A DNA stretch of 38,577 bases. Source: JACMPA01 sp035564115. GTDB lineage: Bacteria; Patescibacteriota; Saccharimonadia; Saccharimonadales; UBA4665. Position numbers and translations under genes: made by a program. Positions 31,055-38,161 of the stretch are shown here, piece by piece; positions within the stretch are counted from its first letter, which is position 1; each line of letters starts with the position of its first letter. The stretch is taken from positions 1 through 38,577 of the forward strand of contig DATMTN010000001.1 of the NCBI GenBank assembly GCA_035564115.1, read 5' to 3'. The notes beneath the pieces are model-generated. The model ran no database searches, was not told where the DNA came from, and saw only the letters and a program-made list of their open reading frames with translations.

Positions 31055-31855
31055 ATGAGGATTCTTTATATCGGCGATATCATGGGCCCAATGGGCGTAG
31101 CCGTTGTCGAGCGCGTGCTACCAGACTTACGTCGGGAGGAGCGGCTCGATGTGGTGTTGGCTCAAGCTGAGAATGTCACAGATGGCAAGGGGCTAAATGT
31201 TGCCGACTACGAGAAGCTGCGGTCGCTTGGTGTTGACGGATGTACGGGCGGTAACTGGACAGTGCATCGCAAAGAAATACTTAACTTGTTAAGTGACTCG
31301 AAAATACCAGTAGTGGGGCCGGCTAATATGCCTGAGTGCGCAGAGCCTGGATTTAAATATGTAGACTCCCCTGCCGGTCGCGTGTTAATAATAAGCCTGC
31401 TCGGTAAGATTGTGGGCCGTGACGCTGAAAATCCAGTTGCAAATCCAATTCAGACAATTGAAAAAATCCTCGCTTCTCAGGCAGACATTCCCAGAGCTGC
31501 AACGGTAGTGAATATCCATGGCGACTACAGTAGTGAAAAGGTTGTCATGGGATTGTATTTGGACGGAAAGGTCAGCGTGGTAGTGGGTGATCACTGGCAT
31601 GTGCCAACAGCCGATGCCAGAGTACTGCCTATGGGTACGGCTCACCAGACTGATGTTGGCATGTGTGGTTCGTTAGACTCTAGTTTGGGTGTCACACTCG
31701 GCAGTGTGGTGCCCCGGTGGCGTGATGGCGTGCAGACTCGCAATGTGCTGGAAACTAATGGCCGCGGCCAGTTCAACGCGCTACTGGTGGATGTTGATGA
31801 GAATACCGGCTTGGCAACTGTGGCTAAGACAGTCCGAAAAATCATTGAGGCCTAG
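31055..31855 (+). CDS. ymdB: YmdB-family metallophosphoesterase with H68W change
   Basis: A 266-residue YmdB (TIGR00282-like) enzyme, a 2',3'-cyclic-nucleotide phosphodiesterase family linked to RNase Y in Bacillus. Metal ligands are mostly intact: D8 in YIGDIMG, E39/N40 in AENVTDGKG, N67, H155 in NIHGDYSSEK, H180 and H182 in GDHWHVPTADARVLP. The expected GNHT motif is GNWT: the codon at 31256-31258 is TGG, replacing the histidine that family members use as the proposed general acid. ATG lies 6 nt after TACAAT (31043-31048), without a Shine-Dalgarno sequence. The fold assignment is firm; activity is in doubt. Confidence 0.93.
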   Translation: MRILYIGDIMGPMGVAVVERVLPDLRREERLDVVLAQAENVTDGKGLNVADYEKLRSLGVDGCTGGNWTVHRKEILNLLSDSKIPVVGPANMPECAEPGFKYVDSPAGRVLIISLLGKIVGRDAENPVANPIQTIEKILASQADIPRAATVVNIHGDYSSEKVVMGLYLDGKVSVVVGDHWHVPTADARVLPMGTAHQTDVGMCGSLDSSLGVTLGSVVPRWRDGVQTRNVLETNGRGQFNALLVDVDENTGLATVAKTVRKIIEA

Positions 31856-31896
31856 TATTTTCCTCTGTTATCGGGTATAATCGTGCGAGTACATTT

Positions 31897-31973
31897 CGGG
31901 GATTGGCGCAGTTGGCTAGCGCGCGCGGTTTGGGACCGCGAGGTCGAAGGTTCGAGTCCTTTATCCCCGACCA
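31897..31973 (+). tRNA. tRNA-Pro(UGG)
   Basis: A 77-nt cloverleaf with acceptor CGGGGAT/ATCCCCG, the C1-G72 pair and A73 typical of bacterial tRNA-Pro, anticodon stem CGCGG/CCGCG with loop TTTGGGA (UGG) and encoded CCA. TATAAT (31876-31881) lies 15 bp upstream. Confidence 0.95.
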
Positions 31974-31982
31974 ATCAAAATA

Positions 31983-32006
31983 GGTCTCCTCAAGGAGGCC
32001 TTTTTT
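31983..32006 (+). terminator. Terminator between the two tRNA-Pro genes
   Basis: GGTCTCCT (31983-31990) pairs with AGGAGGCC (31993-32000), with one T-G pair and a 2-nt loop, followed by T6. The second tRNA therefore needs its own start; TACTAT (32009-32014) lies 14 bp before it. Confidence 0.85.
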
Positions 32007-32028
32007 GATACTATGAAAATGGTAACTT

Positions 32029-32105
32029 CGGGGTGTAGCGCAGCCTGGTAGCGCGCCGCGTTCGGGACGCGGAGGTCGTGGGTTCAAATCCCGCCACCCC
32101 GACCA
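32029..32105 (+). tRNA. tRNA-Pro(CGG)
   Basis: A 77-nt cloverleaf with acceptor CGGGGTG/CACCCCG, A73, anticodon stem CCGCG/CGCGG with loop TTCGGGA (CGG) and encoded CCA. It is a second proline isoacceptor directly after the UGG gene, reading CCG codons. Confidence 0.95.
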
Positions 32106-32144
32106 TTTATTTGATATGATTAGGCCAGAAAAGAGGAAATTCTA

Positions 32145-32804
32145 ATGGCAGTTAGCTTTGCAAAGAATAAAAAGACCGCCTCAGCTACCACGAGACTAGT
32201 GTTAGCAGCATTTGCAGGGATTGTCGGTGGCATTATCGCGGGTAAGGTTGCCGAGTGGTATCTGGCACCGTTAGTTGGTTGGGACGTGGCGGTTACGATT
32301 TATCTCGGCTGGATGTGGGCGACTATCGAGAAACTGGATGATGCTGATACGAAAGAGTTTGCGCTGCGTGAGGATCCGTCCAGGCGGATGGCCGAGTTTG
32401 TACTGCTGGGCGCTAGTATCGTGAGCCTGGCTGCAGTCGGCCTGGTACTTGTAGGTAGCGGAGGGGTCTCGGATGTGACTCAGACTGCCCTGCGGGCGGG
32501 TCTAAGCGTTTTTAGTGTTGTGCTCGCGTGGATTCTAACTCATACGATTTTCATGCTGCGATATGCCGAGCTGTACTACCGTGGCAGCAAGGGCGGTGTC
32601 GAGTTTGCTGGCACGACCGACCCAACCTTTAGGGATTTTGCATATCTAGCCTTTACGATGGGTATGACATTCCAGGTATCGGACACGGGCTTCAAGTCTG
32701 GCAAGTTCCGTAGCATTGCGCTTCGACACGCGCTGCTTTCATACTTGTTCGGCACCGTTATAGTCGCGACCACCATAAATCTCGTAGCCGGTTTGTCAAA
32801 ATAA
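32145..32804 (+). CDS. DUF1345-like membrane protein
   Basis: A 219-residue protein with five membrane helices and the DUF1345 order: VGWDVAVTIYLGWMWATI, a short loop with DADTKEFALREDPSR, then LGASIVSLAAVGLVLVG, FSVVLAWILTHTIFMLRYAELYYRG and the highly typical FRDFAYLAFTMGMTFQVSDTG. Function unknown. Shine-Dalgarno AGAGGA about 8 nt before ATG, with a TATGAT-like -10 shortly upstream. It is transcribed after the second tRNA-Pro; no terminator between them was seen. Confidence 0.9.
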   Translation: MAVSFAKNKKTASATTRLVLAAFAGIVGGIIAGKVAEWYLAPLVGWDVAVTIYLGWMWATIEKLDDADTKEFALREDPSRRMAEFVLLGASIVSLAAVGLVLVGSGGVSDVTQTALRAGLSVFSVVLAWILTHTIFMLRYAELYYRGSKGGVEFAGTTDPTFRDFAYLAFTMGMTFQVSDTGFKSGKFRSIALRHALLSYLFGTVIVATTINLVAGLSK

Positions 32805-32841
32805 CGTTTGCCTGAAATCAGACAAGCGTACAATAATTGTA

Positions 32842-33477
32842 ATGATGCTTCTACTCGCTGCCGGACTGGTGTTTGTCGTGTTGTGCTTGTCAGAGATTGG
32901 CTGGCGGCGTGGCTACATGACGAGTGAGGTTGGTCGGAAGTTTGTCCATGTCACGGTTGGCAGCTTCGTCGCCTTCTGGCCATTCTTTTTATCGTGGAAT
33001 CAGATACGACTGCTCAGCGTGGCTTTCATGATAGTAGTGGTTTTCTCGAAGGTATTTAATATTTTCTCGGCCATCCATAGTGTACAGCGCCCGACCTATG
33101 GCGAGTTCTTCTTTGCGCTGGTAGTCGGGCTGCTGACATTCATTACGCACAGCAAGGCAGTGTATGCTGCGGCGCTCCTCCAAATGAGCATAGCAGATGG
33201 CATGGCCGCAATTGTTGGGGTGGAGTATGGGCTTAAACAGCAGCGCTGGCGGTATTTTGTACTCGGTCACTCCAAGACAATTATTGGTACGGTCACATTC
33301 TTTTTGATATCGGCAGCAATTCTATTTGGCTATAGTGCCGACACGACACGACTTGCCTGGTATTTCGTGCCATTACTTGCAGCCACCACGACCCTCATTG
33401 AGAACTTTGGCATAGCGGGTCTCGATAACTTACTAGCACCGCTGTTCGTTGCGACGGTGCTGACAATGCTCGCCTAG
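32842..33477 (+). CDS. Dolichol/phytol-kinase-like membrane protein
   Basis: A 211-residue polytopic protein with the CTP-dependent lipid kinase (SEC59/DGK1/VTE5)/CDP-diglyceride-synthase-like pattern: GRKFVHVTVGSFVAFWPFF early, then YAAALLQMSIADGMAAIVGVEYG and GHSKTIIGTVTFFL. Family members phosphorylate prenols or diacylglycerol with CTP, or make CDP-diacylglycerol. The lipid used here is unknown. ATG lies 7 nt after TACAAT (32829-32834) with no Shine-Dalgarno sequence. It converges on the ATPase gene with a 4-bp overlap. Confidence 0.8.
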   Translation: MMLLLAAGLVFVVLCLSEIGWRRGYMTSEVGRKFVHVTVGSFVAFWPFFLSWNQIRLLSVAFMIVVVFSKVFNIFSAIHSVQRPTYGEFFFALVVGLLTFITHSKAVYAAALLQMSIADGMAAIVGVEYGLKQQRWRYFVLGHSKTIIGTVTFFLISAAILFGYSADTTRLAWYFVPLLAATTTLIENFGIAGLDNLLAPLFVATVLTMLA

Positions 33478-35306
33478 ACTTCTTGCTTGCCAGCTGTATG
33501 AGCGCGCAGTGCGTTGAAGATTACGAACACATCAACGACTTCCTGCAGCACGGCGCCGAGCAACGGCGGGAATTTACCAGTAAAGAACACGCCCATCATA
33601 ATCAGACTTAATAGAATGCCGATGATAATACTCTGCTTGGCGATGCTAAATGTGCGACGGGCGATAGCCACGGCGCGTGCAACGTAGCTAATGTCATCGG
33701 GCATAATGATAACATCGGCCGATTCACTGGCAGCAGTGGAGCCGCGGGCACCCAGGGCGATGCCAATGTCCGAAGCAGTCAATACGGGTGCATCATTTAC
33801 GCCATCGCCGACAAACACAACTGGTCGATCCTGGAGCCCTTCGACGGCATGCAGCTTGGCAGCTGGTGTGGCACCGGCGTGAATGACATCGATACCCAGC
33901 TGCTTAGCAACCGAGCGAGCGGTCTGTTCGTTATCCCCAGTAACCATCAGGAACTTCTTGATACCGAAATTACGAAGTGTGTTGAGCATTGGTTTACTCT
34001 CGGCTCGCGGCTCATCTTTGAATTTGATGACACCGACCAATTCGTTACCCAGTGCAACGTAGGCAACCGTAGACTTCGCTTTATACTTGGCTGATAAGGC
34101 AATATCGTGCTGTTCTAAGAAGCTCTGTTGGCCAACCAGGATTTGTTTGCCGTGCAGCATACCCTTTACGCCTTGGCCATTTGCCTCTTGGGTATGCTTG
34201 GCCTTGGTGTAGCTGAAGTGCTTTTCGTTGGCAGCGCGAACAATAGCTTGTGCCAAAATGTGCGCCGAACCTTGTTCGAGGCTCGCGGCCATGCCTAGGA
34301 TCTCATTCTTGCTGTAGGGCTTGAGCGCAATGACTTCGCTGACCTCTGGCTGGCCATGGGTTAGGGTACCAGTCTTGTCAAACGCGAAGGTCTTGGCTTC
34401 AGCTAGTTTTTCGAGTGCTGAACCAGTGCGAACGATGATACCCTGTTTGCTAGCGCGGCTCATACCCGATATCAGGGCGATTGGCGCAGCTAGTAGCAGC
34501 GGACAGGGTGTCGCCACGACAATGACTTCCAGGAAGCGTAGAGAACTATGCCCGACATACCAAGCAGCTCCGGCAATAATGTAGGCTACGAGAGTGAACG
34601 GGATACTATAACGATCAGCCAGGCGTACAAACGGTGCCTGGCTGGCAGCAGCGTTTTCTACGAGCGTGACGATCTGCTGGTACTGGCTGTCGGCCGCTGC
34701 GTGGACTGCTTTGGCAGTGACTGCAGCGTCTAGGTTGATACTGCCACTCAGTATTGTGCCGTCTACTTGCCTCTCGACGGGCAGACTTTCACCAGTGAGT
34801 GAAGATTCATCGAAGGTGCTCGTACCTTCAATAAGTAGGGCATCGACTGGCACGGTCTCGCCTGGTTTGATGAGGATTTTATCGCCCACATGTATGTCAC
34901 TAGCGCTGACATCAACGACCTTGCGTCCCCGCAGTACATGCGCTTGTTTGGGCGCCCGTTCTAGGAGTGCATGTAGCTCACGGTGAGCTCGCCGTTCAGC
35001 GTAATCTTCGAGCATTTCACCACCAGTGAGCATGATAACAATGACTATGGCTGCCCACTGTTGATGTAATAGCACCGAAGCAACAATAGCTGTGAGGGCA
35101 AGAATATCGATTCCGTATGAACCATTACGAAAATCGTCCCACATGCCAACAATAAGTGGTATGCAGAGTATGAGCGATATGCTTCCCAGAAGCCAATGTG
35201 TTGCATGATGCCAGCCCGCAAGCTGTAGTCCTAAACCAATGATAGCCGTCAAAAGGCCCAAAGCCAGTTGCCAGTAGCGACGTGCGCCACGCCAAAGTCG
35301 TTTCAC
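33474..35306 (-). CDS. P1B-type metal-transporting ATPase (TPC motif, no HMA domain)
   Basis: A 610-residue heavy-metal-type P-ATPase. Actuator TGES (171-174), membrane CPx-type motif TPCPL (266-270), phosphorylation site DKTGTLT (310-316), MVTGDNEQTA and GDGVNDAPVL hinge. It starts almost directly with membrane helices: there is no N-terminal HMA metal-binding domain. The TPC form of the motif is less common than CPC/SPC, so the transported metal cannot be given. GTG 35306 was chosen. The frame is open to 35447, but that part overlaps the upstream gene. A five-codon ORF (35320-35303) ends in GTGA over this start. The gene follows the ferric-reductase-like gene by 38 nt. Confidence 0.93.
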   Translation of the reverse strand: MKRLWRGARRYWQLALGLLTAIIGLGLQLAGWHHATHWLLGSISLILCIPLIVGMWDDFRNGSYGIDILALTAIVASVLLHQQWAAIVIVIMLTGGEMLEDYAERRAHRELHALLERAPKQAHVLRGRKVVDVSASDIHVGDKILIKPGETVPVDALLIEGTSTFDESSLTGESLPVERQVDGTILSGSINLDAAVTAKAVHAAADSQYQQIVTLVENAAASQAPFVRLADRYSIPFTLVAYIIAGAAWYVGHSSLRFLEVIVVATPCPLLLAAPIALISGMSRASKQGIIVRTGSALEKLAEAKTFAFDKTGTLTHGQPEVSEVIALKPYSKNEILGMAASLEQGSAHILAQAIVRAANEKHFSYTKAKHTQEANGQGVKGMLHGKQILVGQQSFLEQHDIALSAKYKAKSTVAYVALGNELVGVIKFKDEPRAESKPMLNTLRNFGIKKFLMVTGDNEQTARSVAKQLGIDVIHAGATPAAKLHAVEGLQDRPVVFVGDGVNDAPVLTASDIGIALGARGSTAASESADVIIMPDDISYVARAVAIARRTFSIAKQSIIIGILLSLIMMGVFFTGKFPPLLGAVLQEVVDVFVIFNALRAHTAGKQEV

Positions 35307-35344
35307 GAGATTTTCCCCATTATTTACGTCCCTACCAGTATAGC

Positions 35345-35989
35345 TTATGAGGCGTGGGTGAAGTGTTGTTGTATGCGCACAATATACGTATGAAGGAGAG
35401 TGATAAATAAGGTAATGCCATAGAACCACCAGACGTACTTGAACCACATGATATGAGTCTGCGTACCGAGCTCAAGCCCATGGTAGAAGATAGCAATCAT
35501 TGCCAGATCATTTAAATACAGTACATACTTCCACCAATTCTTGCTGGCGAACCACCGCTTTAGCTCAAAGGCTAAAAATACTAATAGGCTCACACTTCCG
35601 AGTAGCGTAATCCAAGCCATGCTCGGTGCGACATATGTCTCATAACTGTGTGGGGGCAAACCAAAGCCATCACGAAACCGCTGATAGATAAGTAGCCCGG
35701 GGTGCATCACGATGAGCACAAGCACCGCATAGCCAGTCCAGCGGAAAAATTGGTGGAGGTCAACATCGTCGTGCGGGAAAATTCGGCGCAGCTCCCCAAT
35801 CATGTAGTGTGACCACATAATACTAAACGCGAGCAGGCCCAAAACCGGAAAGAAAGTGTACGTTGAAAGCGTCGAAAAATGCCAACTAAAGCTGTTTGCC
35901 CAGACATAAACACCCAGCAATACAACGATGAGAGTAAGGGCCCAAGGTAACCAGGTAAGTTTTATAGTTCGGGTAGACGATGGCGTCAT
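35345..35989 (-). CDS. Ferric-reductase-like transmembrane cytochrome
   Basis: A 214-residue protein with six membrane helices and a set of membrane-placed histidines (H61, H79, H96, H170, H179, H200), as in the Ferric_reduct heme-binding core: DLHQFFRWTGYAVLVLIVMHPGLLIYQRF and LNDLAMIAIFYHGLELG. It lacks FAD/NAD domains, so electrons must come from a partner or the quinone pool. The likely role is transmembrane electron transfer to iron or copper. It is the first gene of a two-gene unit with the P1B ATPase and diverges from marR over an 87-bp region with operator-like repeats. Shine-Dalgarno AGAGGA lies before ATG. Confidence 0.78.
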   Translation of the reverse strand: MTPSSTRTIKLTWLPWALTLIVVLLGVYVWANSFSWHFSTLSTYTFFPVLGLLAFSIMWSHYMIGELRRIFPHDDVDLHQFFRWTGYAVLVLIVMHPGLLIYQRFRDGFGLPPHSYETYVAPSMAWITLLGSVSLLVFLAFELKRWFASKNWWKYVLYLNDLAMIAIFYHGLELGTQTHIMWFKYVWWFYGITLFITLLHTYIVRIQQHFTHAS

Positions 35990-36021
35990 ATTGACTTTAT
36001 CCTCTTGTGTAGGTAAAATTA

Positions 36022-36066
36022 GTTAAGTAGGTTAATAAAGTACTACTTCTAACTGTAGTATACTAC
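36022..36066. promoter_or_regulatory. Operator-like repeats between the reductase gene and marR
   Basis: GTTAAGTA (36022-36029) begins a 20-nt stretch matching 16 of 20 positions of the left part of the palindrome at 36546-36565. A second element follows: TACTAC (36041-36046), 8 nt, GTAGTA (36055-36060), and the perfect 12-bp palindrome GTAGTATACTAC (36055-36066). The latter overlaps the marR -10 TACAAT (36064-36069), as expected for autorepression. Confidence 0.6.
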
Positions 36067-36076
36067 AATTATATTT

Positions 36077-36502
36077 ATGACAATACCAAGCTATCAAAGT
36101 GGTTTACTTTTCACCAAAGCCCATCGGCTCGTTCGAGAACGGGTCTATACGGTGTTGGAACTATACCAGCTGACGCCAACACTATGGTCGCTATTGAGTA
36201 TGGTACTGCGTGAGCCTGATGGTATTCGCTCTGCGACAGTTGCAAAAGAGCTCGGCGTAAAGCCACCAATGGTAACTATGATGGCCGATAGCCTGATAGA
36301 GCTCGAACTAATCCAGCGCGTACCACACCATACCGATGGTCGCGTTAAATTACTTGCCGTGACTGCAAAAGGCAAGAAGATTGCCAAAGAAGTAGAGAAC
36401 AAGCTGAATGGCGAAATTGGCTACCTGATGAAAGGGCTTTCTCCTCAGGACATTGCAACCTTTCAACACGTTCTAGTTACTATTATTAGTAACGCCAACT
36501 AG
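36077..36502 (+). CDS. MarR-family transcription regulator
   Basis: A 141-residue MarR-type winged-helix regulator, dimeric in the family and usually a repressor released by a ligand or oxidant. The helix-turn-helix region is visible in GIRSATVAKELGVKPPMVTMMADSLIELELIQRVPHHTDGRVKLLAVTAKG, ending in the beta-wing with the conserved Asp/Arg. There is no Cys for thiol sensing. ATG lies 7 nt after TACAAT (36064-36069), with no Shine-Dalgarno sequence and a palindrome over the -10. Its position between the reductase/ATPase unit and the cupredoxin unit marks it as their likely regulator. Confidence 0.93.
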   Translation: MTIPSYQSGLLFTKAHRLVRERVYTVLELYQLTPTLWSLLSMVLREPDGIRSATVAKELGVKPPMVTMMADSLIELELIQRVPHHTDGRVKLLAVTAKGKKIAKEVENKLNGEIGYLMKGLSPQDIATFQHVLVTIISNAN

Positions 36503-36531
36503 TCATTGTGCACAGTTAATAAGAAAAGTGC

Positions 36532-36576
36532 TTGACATAAAAATTGTTAAGTAATTTAATTAAATTACTTAACAAT
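36532..36576 (+). promoter_or_regulatory. Promoter covered by a perfect 34-bp palindrome
   Basis: TTGACA (36532-36537), a 17-bp spacer and TTTAAT (36555-36560). The bases 36543-36576 form a perfect 34-bp inverted repeat with arms beginning ATTGTTAAGTAA and ending TTACTTAACAAT. It covers the -10 and the start point, a classic repressor site, and shares its half-site with the marR/reductase intergenic region. Confidence 0.75.
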
Positions 36577-36609
36577 AAAGAATGCTCAGATGAGCAGAGG
36601 AGAATAGCA

Positions 36610-37308
36610 ATGGAAGAATCCAACAAGATGCACGGTATGGCCACAGTCGCCATTATTGTCGCCCTAGTTGTTGGTCTGGGTGTCGGCTTCGGCGTCACCA
36701 AGGCTAGTGACAACGGTAGTAAAAATAATTTAAAGAAGCAGGTTACGACAGCTACTGCCCCATCGGCAGCTACTAAAGCCGCTGATTTACGTTCTGCACT
36801 CGTTAAACTGGGCGTCGAGCATATGACACTGACCGATCAGGCAGTTGACGCAGCCCTTGATGGTTCTGCTGACGCGGATGCAACCGGTGCAGCTTTATAC
36901 AAAAACGGTACTGACATTGGCGCTGCGGTCGGCAGTGTATACGGTAAGGACGCTGAAACAACCTTTAACAGCGTTTGGAAGCTCCACCTGGATGAGTTTG
37001 TGAAGTACGCTGTGGCCAGCAAGACTGGTGATGATGCAGGCAAGAAGGCTGCCCTGGATGCAATTGACAGCGGCTACACTAAGCCACTGGCACAGTACTT
37101 GGCCAAGGCCAACCCAAACCTGCCAGAAGCTACTTTGGAAGGTGCACTCGGTGATCACGTGAGCATGACTGCCCAGATGATCGACTACCACGTTCAGGGT
37201 AACTACACCGCTGAAGCTAATGAGCTGGCAATGGCTAACGACCACATTGAAGGTATCTTCAGTACGTTGGCCACCGGTATTGTAAAGCAGTACCCTAGCA
37301 AGTTCTAA
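36610..37308 (+). CDS. Membrane-anchored helical protein with internal duplication
   Basis: A 232-residue protein. A short N-terminus and one membrane span (MATVAIIVALVVGLGVGFGVT) are followed by an Ala/Lys-rich linker and an exported all-helical domain. Two related halves are visible: LRSALVKLGVEHMTLTDQAVDAAL...FNSVWKLHLDEFVKYAVASK and LEGALGDHVSMTAQMIDYHVQG...ANDHIEGIFSTLATGI. Each has His in helical positions (EHM, LHLDEF; DHVSM, YHV, DHIEG), so a metal site is possible. I do not recognise a named family. ATG 36610 has Shine-Dalgarno GAGGAGA 6 nt upstream. The first gene of the palindrome-controlled unit with two cupredoxins. Confidence 0.7.
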   Translation: MEESNKMHGMATVAIIVALVVGLGVGFGVTKASDNGSKNNLKKQVTTATAPSAATKAADLRSALVKLGVEHMTLTDQAVDAALDGSADADATGAALYKNGTDIGAAVGSVYGKDAETTFNSVWKLHLDEFVKYAVASKTGDDAGKKAALDAIDSGYTKPLAQYLAKANPNLPEATLEGALGDHVSMTAQMIDYHVQGNYTAEANELAMANDHIEGIFSTLATGIVKQYPSKF

Positions 37309-37317
37309 ACATGAAGC

Positions 37318-37347
37318 GGAGTGGGCTGGATTACTCCGGCCCACTCC
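37318..37347 (+). other. Strong intergenic hairpin before the cupredoxin gene
   Basis: GGAGTGGGCT (37318-37327) pairs with GGCCCACTCC (37338-37347) over 10 bp around a 10-nt loop. No T-tract follows, so it is not a simple terminator. It may set the 3' end or stability of the first gene's mRNA and lower expression of the two cupredoxin genes. Confidence 0.65.
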
Positions 37348-37361
37348 AGTTAGGAAGCAGT

Positions 37362-37748
37362 ATGTATAAGAAGCAAATTATTATAGCCATCATTATTGCT
37401 CTAGGTATTATCGGCAGCTTTTCTGCCATCCTGTTGGGGAATAATTCAGGGCCGAGTAATACTAAAGCTATGGCGATGAGTGCCGTGGCCACTAACCATA
37501 TTGATATTAAAAACTACATGTTTAGCCCGATGATGGTGACGGTTAAGGTCGGCACGACGGTGACCTGGACAAATCAGGACGCGGTAAAACATACGATTAC
37601 TGCCGACACCACGTCATCGAAGGCTCCTAACAGTATGGACATAGCTCAGGGCCAAAGTTTTAGCTTTAAGTTTACACAGGCCGGTAGTTACACGTATCAC
37701 TGTTTCCCCCACCCGTACATGCACGGTACAATAGTGGTTACGGAGTAA
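37362..37748 (+). CDS. Membrane-anchored blue-copper cupredoxin
   Basis: A 128-residue plastocyanin/amicyanin-like protein. N-terminal membrane helix or signal anchor (IIIAIIIALGIIGSFSAILL), then the cupredoxin domain IDIKNYMFSPMMVTVKVGTTVTWTNQD. All type-1 copper ligands are present: H77 in AVKHTIT, and C114, H117 and M120 in YHCFPHPYMHG. It likely carries electrons or binds copper outside the membrane. ATG 37362 has AGGA 6 nt upstream. An earlier ATG (37311) would run through the hairpin and add a non-signal-like extension. Confidence 0.92.
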   Translation: MYKKQIIIAIIIALGIIGSFSAILLGNNSGPSNTKAMAMSAVATNHIDIKNYMFSPMMVTVKVGTTVTWTNQDAVKHTITADTTSSKAPNSMDIAQGQSFSFKFTQAGSYTYHCFPHPYMHGTIVVTE

Positions 37749-37753
37749 CAACC

Positions 37754-38143
37754 ATGAACCGAAAAACAACATTCACATTACTTGGACTGGTCGTGGCCAT
37801 GATCGGTATTAGTGCGGTCATCGGTTTCAACAATCGAGGAGCTAGTGCGCAGTGCGAGAGTGCAGCTAGCCATAGTTACAATGTAATGATCATGGACGAT
37901 AAAGTTTCGCAGCCGAACATTACCGGTAACCTGTGTGACACGATTACATTTACCAACATGGATCACCAGACGCGCGAAATAGCATTCGGACCACATGAAG
38001 ATCACGTGGCGTATGATGGGGTGCCAGAGAAAATTCTAAATCAGAATCAGTCGTTCACGATTACTCTGAATCAGGCGGGCTCGTTCCACTGGCACGACCA
38101 TGAGCACGACGAGGTCGAGGGCTACTTTACCGTCTCAAAATAA
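37754..38143 (+). CDS. Cupredoxin-fold protein without type-1 copper ligands
   Basis: A 129-residue exported protein: signal-anchor helix (FTLLGLVVAMIGISAVIGF) and a cupredoxin-like domain (NITGNLCDTITFTNMDHQTREIAF...NQSFTITLNQAGSFHWHDHEHDEVEGYFTV). Aligned by eye with its neighbour, the Cys of YHCFPHPYMHG becomes Asp and the Met becomes Val, while the loop becomes HWHDHEHDE. The blue-copper site is lost and replaced by a His/Asp-rich cluster that could bind copper, zinc or iron in another geometry. Two Cys remain (C34 and C61) and may pair. It starts 5 nt after the previous stop and is closed by a terminator, so the two are co-expressed. Confidence 0.82.
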   Translation: MNRKTTFTLLGLVVAMIGISAVIGFNNRGASAQCESAASHSYNVMIMDDKVSQPNITGNLCDTITFTNMDHQTREIAFGPHEDHVAYDGVPEKILNQNQSFTITLNQAGSFHWHDHEHDEVEGYFTVSK

Positions 38144-38161
38144 GCTATTCTTTCGCAAATA

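Noticed and set aside
37311..37361. Upstream ATG for the first cupredoxin
   Set aside because: It would translate the strong hairpin and put 17 polar residues before the signal anchor; ATG 37362 has a proper AGGA site.
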